In this document: one piece after another, positions 57,467 to 64,000 of the stretch | Layout of the letters: each line of letters begins with the position of its first letter | How positions within the stretch are numbered: the stretch's first letter is position 1 | Assembly: GCA_028554795.2 (NCBI GenBank) | Contig: CM068842.1 | Coordinates: 51,949,574 to 52,013,573 of the forward strand | Source: Sinohyriopsis cumingii | Lineage: Eukaryota; Mollusca; Bivalvia; Unionida; Unionidae | Reading direction: 5' to 3' | DNA: 64,000 bases | Notes under the pieces: model-generated | What the model saw: only the letters and a program-made list of their open reading frames with translations | What the model was told of the DNA's origin: nothing | Databases searched by the model: none | Translations under genes and position numbers: made by a program

Positions 57467-57970
57467 TTAACAATACTGAAAGGTGATTTTCTGTTTATAT
57501 TTTTTCGATAAAGCGGTTTTATATATATTTTCCGCTACTTTTTGTACTGAATGCGGGTTAATATCAAAATATTTCGCAGCAGCACACATCGAACGAAATA
57601 TAATTACTTCGCCAGTTTCTGTGTTTGTGGAATTTACCGCCCTTCTAGAAACTGTCTTACATCTTCCTGTATTACCACGTGCACAGTTCACGCTGTGAGA
57701 GATAGCTTGTAAATTGGATAAATTATTGTTTTGAGTCTTCCCGTCAATGTGATCGATCACAAGACCGTCTTTGATCACTCCGAAGAAACATTCATACGTA
57801 AATCTATGACATAAATAATGTTTCTTTTCTCCCTCGCATGTGAATATTAGATAACCAGTATTATTAATATAACCAACTGGTCTCTTCAACCTGCAATTTC
57901 TGATGACACCATTAATATTTGATTCATAGTTTGTTATGACAGGATGTGGGATAAATTTATTTTGCTCCAT
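57467..57970 (-). CDS. HNH homing-type endonuclease, element 3
   Basis: A 167-residue protein. The HNH motif is VIDHIDGKTQNNNLSNLQAI, preceded by CHRFTYECFFGVIKDGL, as in phage and organelle homing-type HNH nucleases. The C-terminal 45 residues (SMCAAAKYFDINPHSVQKVA) resemble a NUMOD1-type DNA-binding helix-turn-helix. Such genes cut DNA lacking them and spread by repair. It could be a passenger or serve replication. It begins at a TTATTATAATGG context and the frame looks whole. Confidence 0.8.
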   Translation of the reverse strand: MEQNKFIPHPVITNYESNINGVIRNCRLKRPVGYINNTGYLIFTCEGEKKHYLCHRFTYECFFGVIKDGLVIDHIDGKTQNNNLSNLQAISHSVNCARGNTGRCKTVSRRAVNSTNTETGEVIIFRSMCAAAKYFDINPHSVQKVAENIYKTALSKKYKQKITFQYC

Positions 57971-57980
57971 TATAATAATA

Positions 57981-58280
57981 TTATTTGTTTAAATCATTGT
58001 TTGTGTGAAATCTTGATATATAATCCTCCACGGATTTTATAGCATTTTCACTATTATTATTTTTTTTGTCATAATATCTTTTAAGCTCTCTGTATCGTTT
58101 ACCAACGCACTTTCCGCATAATTCTGTTTTGCCTCGCACTCCAACACCACACTGCAGACATGGTATTGGTCCTAGACTCCTCCGCCGTATGCCCTGTAAG
58201 TGCATCCAACAAAATTCCTTTCTGCAGGATTTATTGCATCGATTTACTGAACCCACCATGAGCCATTTGCATTGAGACAT
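57981..58280 (-). CDS. Cys-rich zinc-ribbon protein, element 3 (copy A)
   Basis: A 99-residue protein with several Cys/His groups (CKWLM...RCNKSCRKEFCWMH, CLQCGVGV, CGKC), probably two zinc sites, and a charged tail. A close relative begins at 63864. The start at the second Met (58280) is preferred because the relative starts there. It follows the HNH gene by 10 bases. The function is unknown; nucleic-acid or protein binding is plausible. Confidence 0.6.
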   Translation of the reverse strand: MSQCKWLMVGSVNRCNKSCRKEFCWMHLQGIRRRSLGPIPCLQCGVGVRGKTELCGKCVGKRYRELKRYYDKKNNNSENAIKSVEDYISRFHTNNDLNK

Positions 58281-58321
58281 TGTATACATATATTCTTTAT
58301 TTAAATATTTGTTTGATATAT

Positions 58322-60460
58322 ATGAACGAATTCGATAGATTATCCCGAATAAAACCCTCAGGTGGAAATAGATTTAATCTTGACAGAATATCCTCTGACT
58401 TACCGATGAAATATTTGGTTGATCCGAAAAACAGGGGTTTGATTAATTAAATTCACGACGCCAAGAAAGAATTTCACACAGATGGTGCATCTCATGTCTG
58501 TTCAACGTTCAAGATTATACGCAACAAAAATATCGTTAACGCTATGATGAACGACAAACGAGCAGCAACTATCATTAACTATCTCGATAATCGCAAGTAT
58601 CTTTTCAGAATAAAATTCGTCGTGTTGACAGAAACAGATGATTGGATTATCCGTGACAAATATGATCCTGTCCACGGCAATAAAAAAACTGTCGTACTAA
58701 GTAGAAATTCCAAACCAGGTCTATTGACTGGCATTGACAAACCGTATTATGAACGAGCATATCCTGTGACCGCGGTTATTTATGGAATCTATGTGTTAAA
58801 TGAAAAACCCAGCATTGATAAACTATCACCGATGAAACTTTCAAAAATAAATTGTGTGGCTGAACGAGTAACAGAACATTTTACAAACCCGGCCCGTGGA
58901 AACGGTCTAACGGATAAAAGACGTAAAATAATAAACACGTGGGGAGATATGGTTAAAGATACCGGTGCGTCTATCAAAGATGTAGCTGGGTTAGGAAAAA
59001 TATTAAAATTTCCAATAACCGTAGCGACGATAACAGGGGAGATTTTGTATGAATCAAAATATAAATCAAAAGGAGCCTCAATTACAATTATTGATCATAA
59101 CGCACACGCGTGGACTAACGCAGTAACAGTGTTTCCACGAAATCGAACTGTTAAATGTTATTCCCCAGATAATTCTGGGGGAGGTATGTTTGATTTTATT
59201 AACGAAATAAGTAAAAACGATCCAGTGTCAGTATGGTTATTTCAGAGTTCTAACGACGAATCAGATATGAAATTTGATCAGTTTGTGAGACCAAATGGCG
59301 TTATTTATCGAACAGATCTTCTTCACGAGAAAATGAAAAATCTTGCACTGCAATATACTGATGACGCTGACGAATTATTGAGTAGCTGTTTTACTATTCC
59401 GTCAGTTGCGGCTCATTTTGCTAGAGAGAAAAATTCGTGGAAACCAACTCGGTTTGATTTTCTCAATGACATAGTATCTAGTTGTGTCGAATATGGACAC
59501 GGCGGATTGTGGAATACTAAATACGATCACAGAGATGTTATTTCAGTTGATATGGTTGCGTGTTATCCCGGAAGTTTTCTTGGATACGGAGATTGTTCTG
59601 TGTATTTTGAGCGATTCGGTCATCCGACGCATGAAATGACGCGAGTATCAATAAATGGACCATTACCGGATTTTGACCTAACTGGATTCGCTCTTATCGA
59701 GTCATTCGAAATGTCTAAAGGACTTCATCCAATTTGTTATGTTTGGTTTGGAAAACATTTTTCAGAAAAAATGTGGACACCAATAGTACTATTGCGGTAT
59801 ATACTTGATTATACGATATTAACACGGTTGATTGTAAGTGAAGCAATTATATCATATCGAAAACAAACCGAGGTTTGGTTACCACATTCGGACGAAACCG
59901 ATTCGAAGGATCTTGGTAGAAAAATAATTGGCAAGTTTACACAAGGATCAGCATATGATCACAGACGACATTGTGCAAGATTGATCATGGACGATACTGA
60001 GTTAGATTTTATAATCGTTGATACAACGAACAAGAACACGTTTATAAGTCGAGAAACAGTTTTCTTGTCAAATGGAAATCAATTAGGTACAATTGTGAGC
60101 TACATGGACGGTGAGTCACCTCAGTATACTCATTTAAGATCATCGATGCTCGCGTATGTTTCAATAAATCTATTATCGATGATAAATAAGGTTTCTGCGC
60201 ATGCCGTCAGAGTTGCTACTGATTCGTTTTATATAAATAAAAAACATTCAATACTGTTAAAAGGATTAAACACATCGTGGGGTTCGTGGAGAATAAAGAA
60301 TGAATATATGCTCGATTATTCCGAATCCGCTGATGTTGCGGTTAAAGATATTTACTGTAAAAAAATGTCAAACGTTGACAACTTCGTTGTTACCATCGGT
60401 ATACGATCCAATAACCAGACACAAAACAGTTTATCTAAACGGACCTGGTGGTTCTGGTAA
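58322..60460 (+). pseudogene. Divergent DNA polymerase B region, element 3
   Basis: The region encodes a family B polymerase quite unlike that of element 2. Landmarks are YGHGGLWNTKYDHRDVISVD leading into motif A (SVDMVACYPGSF), then GKFTQGS, QPQYTHLRSSMLAYV-like sequence (here SPQYTHLRSSMLAYV), and motif C (RVATDSFYI). I recall relatives in other eukaryotic genomes, including fungi and corals, followed by the same helicase; this is memory, not search. It is close to open, with one or two breaks. It adjoins the helicase-HNH frame. Confidence 0.75.
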
Positions 60461-61685
60461 AACCACTCGAGCTATCGAACTATTTCAGAATTCAGATATG
60501 ATTGTACTAACACCTACACATAGACTAGCGAGAGAGATGAAACAACGCGGTGTTAATTCCTGTACTTATCACAGCTTTTTTCGATGGAAGGGTGATGCAT
60601 GGACATCTTTAAGGATGGGAGAGAAATACATTCCAAGGATCATAATATGGGATGAGATATGCACTGTACCGCTAGAAACATTAAAAACATTTCTTGATTG
60701 GTTGTTAACAAGAAATACTGCCGTGATAATGTGCGGCGATCATGGTCAACCACCACCCGTAGCTGGACCATCTCCACATGATTGGCTGAAAAATTTCGTT
60801 GACCACGCTGAAGAAGTATCTGATGATCATAGAGCACTTGATGCAGCGTTGAAGGAATTTAAAAAATTAATCAGACTACAACCGAATAAAATTCAGTGTG
60901 AAATAATGCGTGAAATAATTTCAGAAACACCCATGAAAGACTTTCTGCAAACGTGGCGACCAAACGATTTGATAGTTGCAAGCAGAAAGATAGTTCATGA
61001 TAAACTTCAACGGGAATTGTTTCAGTTACAACGAGAAAAGTTTCCAACGTTGTCAGTTCCGTTATGTTATCGACCAGCAGATACGCGACGGCAAAATATC
61101 GACGATGATATACCAGGAGAGTCAAGAGGAAAACAGAATCTTGTATTGAATGATATTGTTGCAGTTGATGTTGATGTTGTTGAAGATGCTCTATGTGCTG
61201 ATAAATCCCCGTGGACGCTTGGATACGCGATGACGATTCATTCATCTCAGGGATTAACTATTACTGATACAATTGTTTGGATCGTTGATGATCACATCGA
61301 ATGGTCGAACTTGGTTTATCTCGCAGTGTCTCGAGTTAGAAAAATATCTCAATTGAGACGAATCGTCATGGACTCGTCAGTGATTAGTGATGATATTGAC
61401 GAATGTCAAAGCGATATAATAAGAAAAAAATTATCTGGTTATGAACAGTGCGATAAAAAAAATAAACGCAATTTTGATCTTGATGTTGATTTTATTAATG
61501 CGCTGAAACAACAACAGAATAATCACTGCGCACGTTGTAATTGTATAATGCTATGGCGGTATCTGAAAAATGATCCAAGACAATTTACCGTAGATAGAAA
61601 AAATAACAATCTTGGTCATACACGAGAAAATATAATGTTGACCTGTCTTGAATGTAATCGACGTAGAGGCGCTAGTGCTAGTTAA
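60300..61685 (+). CDS. SF1 helicase fused to C-terminal HNH domain, element 3
   Basis: A Pif1/RecD-like superfamily 1 helicase: Walker A GPGGSGKTTRA, Walker B IIIWDEI, motif III MCGDHGQPPP, then TIHSSQGLTI and NLVYLAVSRVR (motifs V-VI). After residue 390 there is a separate zinc-HNH domain: CARCNC, FTVDRKNNNLGHTREN and CLECNRRRG. Helicase unwinding plus strand cutting in one chain would suit replication initiation or recombination; that is inference. The first residues probably belong to the upstream polymerase region. The helicase-HNH part is open throughout. Confidence 0.85.
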   Translation: MNICSIIPNPLMLRLKIFTVKKCQTLTTSLLPSVYDPITRHKTVYLNGPGGSGKTTRAIELFQNSDMIVLTPTHRLAREMKQRGVNSCTYHSFFRWKGDAWTSLRMGEKYIPRIIIWDEICTVPLETLKTFLDWLLTRNTAVIMCGDHGQPPPVAGPSPHDWLKNFVDHAEEVSDDHRALDAALKEFKKLIRLQPNKIQCEIMREIISETPMKDFLQTWRPNDLIVASRKIVHDKLQRELFQLQREKFPTLSVPLCYRPADTRRQNIDDDIPGESRGKQNLVLNDIVAVDVDVVEDALCADKSPWTLGYAMTIHSSQGLTITDTIVWIVDDHIEWSNLVYLAVSRVRKISQLRRIVMDSSVISDDIDECQSDIIRKKLSGYEQCDKKNKRNFDLDVDFINALKQQQNNHCARCNCIMLWRYLKNDPRQFTVDRKNNNLGHTRENIMLTCLECNRRRGASAS

Positions 61686-62646
61686 GTGATCGCGGTGGTA
61701 GTTGTGTATCCGTGGGGATTATTTGTAGTTGTTCACGTGTAAATCCACGTTGAGGAGCAGCTGAATCTAATCTGTAGATTGCAGGTCTACCTGAGGATCT
61801 TGTCACGGTGGATATTTTGTGTGTGGTAACACTCCAAATAGGATCAGTCGCTCTCGCTTTACCACCTTCAAGTTCACCAGGCTCATATAAATACCTGACT
61901 GTGACATCACCCAATATTTTCTGTTTTTCAACATCTTTTCGTTGTGTTGGTATATTTTTTTTCATAATTGCGCTAGTGGGTTTCATGTTGGTCGTTCTAG
62001 TAATCTCATCATTTAATGCAGCTATCACGTTTGGTAATCTTGCCACCCATTCACGAGATCTCGTATCCTGAATAAATTCCTTCGCGTACTGATATCCAAA
62101 TAACCGCTCAGCAAGTGTTCGATTAAATCGTTCAACAATTGCCTGATCACGATGAATTGCAGTATGTCCTCGTCGTATTTTGGTATTATGTTGTTTCATC
62201 AACGATGATACTGGACCAAGAAATTCCTTGCCAGGATCAACCTGTAGTAGCTGTGGCCATCGTAGACCACCTTGTGATCCACCACCTCGTTGATAAATTC
62301 TTTTAAACGCGTCGGCTACCTCAGTTGCTGTTTTAGTCATTAACGGTTCTGCATCTTTATATCTACTTGCAACATCAACAACAGTTAGCGCGTATTTGTA
62401 CGTTTTTCTACGTACAGTATCATGTGGTAAAAACAGAATATCAGCTTGATGAACCTCATTAGGAACACTGACACTAAAATGAGCAAATCGAATTTGCTTA
62501 GGACGTGGTAGATAAATTTGCCATATTGCCTGCCTGGACAACCACGCGCTAGCAGTAGAATGTTTAACCGCTGCTGCATCAGCGAGTTTACCAATTGCTG
62601 CTTTACCCTTCCAGTATCCGATTGGTGAATAATAAATCGATTCCAT
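61678..62646 (-). CDS. rve integrase, element 3
   Basis: A 322-residue integrase. The N-terminal region has YYSPIGYWKGKAAIGKLADA. The catalytic core has HQADILFLPHD, LLQVDPGKEFL and DQAIVERFNRTLAERLFG, supplying D, D and E. A basic C-terminal domain has VRYLYEPGELEGGKARATDP. There is no chromodomain, unlike element 2. The two integrases share only core motifs, supporting separate lineages. It overlaps the helicase stop by 8 bases, converging with it. ATATATAAATGG precedes the start. The frame looks whole. Confidence 0.88.
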   Translation of the reverse strand: MESIYYSPIGYWKGKAAIGKLADAAAVKHSTASAWLSRQAIWQIYLPRPKQIRFAHFSVSVPNEVHQADILFLPHDTVRRKTYKYALTVVDVASRYKDAEPLMTKTATEVADAFKRIYQRGGGSQGGLRWPQLLQVDPGKEFLGPVSSLMKQHNTKIRRGHTAIHRDQAIVERFNRTLAERLFGYQYAKEFIQDTRSREWVARLPNVIAALNDEITRTTNMKPTSAIMKKNIPTQRKDVEKQKILGDVTVRYLYEPGELEGGKARATDPIWSVTTHKISTVTRSSGRPAIYRLDSAAPQRGFTREQLQIIPTDTQLPPRSLN

Positions 62647-63150
62647 TTATATATTACCAGCCCCTAGCGCTAATTTACCTTTCATCGCGGATCTTACTAA
62701 CCAATTAGCTAATGACTCTCTGATATTTTTATTTTTTATAGAATTTAATGCATGAATTAATTTCACATCTGCAATATGTCTATCTTGTAGATTTTGACTT
62801 TTATAAGCTACATCATGAACATGACAAGCACGATCAATAGCGTTTACTGGTTCCTCGCCTGATTTTGGTTGATCCTGATTATCAAGCCTGATATCGAGTC
62901 GAGTACCAGGACCGCAATAATTATATCCTGGTAGATGTTTTTCTCCGCTGTATTTAGCCCATGGAGCACCTGGAAACTTTGACATCAAATTTGCAATATC
63001 ACCACCGCGCCTATTAGGTAAAAACGAAAATTTCTTTCTACCGCACATAGAACATTTTCCAACGTATGCTATTTTTTTATTTTTTGTTATAACCGTAGCT
63101 AAATCAGTAGTTGGAGTTTTAACTTTACAGCGTAAGCAATATAAATTCAT
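62647..63150 (-). CDS. Zinc ribbon plus parvovirus-type phospholipase A2, element 3
   Basis: A 167-residue protein from the Met at 63150. Residues 1-50 form a zinc ribbon (LYCLRCKVKTPTTD ... GKCSMCGRKKFSF). Residues 85-140 carry the PLA2 signature: YNYCGPGTRLD calcium loop and ACHVHDVAYKS catalytic His-Asp. Parvoviruses and some Polintons use this domain to breach endosomal membranes during entry. A longer frame to 63240 is rejected because the zinc ribbon begins at the chosen Met. It is adjacent to the integrase. The frame looks whole. Confidence 0.85.
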   Translation of the reverse strand: MNLYCLRCKVKTPTTDLATVITKNKKIAYVGKCSMCGRKKFSFLPNRRGGDIANLMSKFPGAPWAKYSGEKHLPGYNYCGPGTRLDIRLDNQDQPKSGEEPVNAIDRACHVHDVAYKSQNLQDRHIADVKLIHALNSIKNKNIRESLANWLVRSAMKGKLALGAGNI

Positions 63151-63775
63151 GGATATTTTATACAACATGGATATAATTGCTTTCTCAGCGACAAGAAAAC
63201 AAGAACCTGTCAAGCACCATCCTGCGTTACCAAATTCCATCAGAATGATAATAATAGGACCATCTGGAAGTGGAAAGACACAGTTGTTACTTAATCTTAT
63301 AATGAGATGGTTAAAATGGGATAAATTATATTTGGTAGCCCCGTCAGTTGATGATCAGCGATGTTATAATGTACTTAAGGATTTTAATGAAAACGCTAAC
63401 GACGTTATCGAGTTTATAACCGATATTGATGAAGCACCATCAGCTGATTCCATAGACGGACTTATTAATAGTTTAGTTGTATACGACGATGTGATGCTGG
63501 ACAAACAATCAAACCAAGCCAGGATTTTTTCTCGAGGTAGACATAAAAATACCGACGTTATTTATGTTACTCAACGATACACACAAATACCAAAAGTGAT
63601 CAGAGATAACTGTAATATTTTAGTTGTGTTTAATGGCGTAGACACACATACGTTGCGAAATATTCATCAAACCTGGTGTAGCGGTGACATGGATATAATT
63701 AAATTCAGAAATTTCTTTTCACAGGCGCAAGCTACTCCGCATGGGTTTATAACAATAAATTTACACGATCCTTGA
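63149..63775 (+). CDS. FtsK/HerA-type packaging ATPase, element 3
   Basis: A 208-residue A32-like ATPase. Walker A is IIIGPSGSGKTQLL near residue 30, Walker B is SLVVYDDVM near residue 110, and DVIYVTQRYTQIP follows. It is shorter and very different from the ATPase of element 2. Two possible starts exist (63149 and 63167). The first overlaps the divergent PLA2 start codon base for base. The frame looks whole. Confidence 0.87.
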   Translation: MDILYNMDIIAFSATRKQEPVKHHPALPNSIRMIIIGPSGSGKTQLLLNLIMRWLKWDKLYLVAPSVDDQRCYNVLKDFNENANDVIEFITDIDEAPSADSIDGLINSLVVYDDVMLDKQSNQARIFSRGRHKNTDVIYVTQRYTQIPKVIRDNCNILVVFNGVDTHTLRNIHQTWCSGDMDIIKFRNFFSQAQATPHGFITINLHDP

Positions 63776-63863
63776 ACAAGATATCGTATTGGACTTGATA
63801 AAATATTTGGATAACAGGGGTGATGATAAAATTAAACTGAATTAAACAGATATCATTAATATA

Positions 63864-64000
63864 ATGAACAACTGTGCGTGGCTGCGTCAAGGAACCACTA
63901 ATAAATGTGATAAAAAATGTCGTGGAGAATATTGCAAAAAACATAATTATCTTATAAAGAAAAACCCTCATGCTGGTCCACGAAGATGTGTTGGATGTAA
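63864..64000 (+). CDS. Cys-rich zinc-ribbon protein, copy B, cut by window end
   Basis: Partial frame starting MNNCAWLRQGTTNKCDKKCR then GEYCKKH and RRCVGC. It aligns closely with the gene at 57981-58280. It either duplicates that gene within element 3 or opens another unit beyond the window. TTAATATAATG precedes the start. Confidence 0.6.
   Translation, partial: MNNCAWLRQGTTNKCDKKCRGEYCKKHNYLIKKNPHAGPRRCVGC

Larger units (their letters stand above)
47541..64000. mobile_element. AT-rich Polinton-like element (element 3), runs off the edge
   Basis: A virus-like self-replicating element of a lineage different from element 2. It has capsid, protease, fibre-like and membrane genes (47.7-54.5 kb), a repeat-rich centre (54.8-57.4 kb), and HNH, polymerase B, helicase-HNH, integrase, PLA2 and packaging ATPase genes (57.5-63.8 kb). 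Most frames are open. About six to ten breaks are visible overall, mainly in the structural block, so it is young but no longer whole. The right end lies beyond the window. Confidence 0.85.

Overview
The window looks like animal DNA, most likely from a mollusc or another lophotrochozoan. It is AT-rich and full of TA, CA, CT and CATA microsatellites. It carries two families of tRNA-derived SINEs with clear target-site duplications, plus MITE-like fold-backs. I found no host protein-coding exon, no rRNA gene and no functional tRNA gene. The organism call is an inference from SINE structure and composition.

Layout: (1) 1-26.1 kb is host non-coding DNA with SINEs, a four-copy dispersed repeat, microsatellites and fold-backs. 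(2) 26.4-36.5 kb is an old, heavily decayed Polinton/Maverick-type element, mostly reading on the minus strand. It has recognisable remains of a double-jelly-roll capsid protein, protein-primed type DNA polymerase B, integrase, phospholipase A2-type protein, adenain-like protease and a minor capsid protein. Later repeats lie inside it. (3) 36.5-47.54 kb is a second, GC-richer and much younger Polinton-type element (element 2). It holds a divergent gene pair, a CCHC zinc-knuckle gene, polymerase B, a small membrane protein, a packaging ATPase, basic proteins and a chromodomain integrase. No capsid or protease gene is visible. (4) 47.54 kb to the window end is a third, AT-rich Polinton-like element of a different lineage (element 3). 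It has a capsid/protease/fibre block, a minisatellite-rich middle, and a replication block of divergent polymerase B, SF1 helicase fused to an HNH domain, integrase, zinc-ribbon/PLA2 protein and packaging ATPase. It runs off the right edge. All three are treated as fossils: element 1 has very many breaks, elements 2 and 3 only a handful each.

The most unusual observation is in element 2. Its first two genes diverge from a shared promoter with CCAAT, CRE and TATA motifs, and each ends 22-28 bases before a perfect 16-nt histone-type mRNA stem-loop. A conserved purine-rich block follows each loop at identical spacing. This is the layout of a replication-dependent histone gene pair, but the coding sequences are not histones. 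It suggests an element that borrowed S-phase 3'-end processing. Other points of interest are the regular TATA ladder of element 2, a phage-tail-fibre-like protein and a helicase-HNH fusion in element 3, and mixed blocks of a 52-bp minisatellite.
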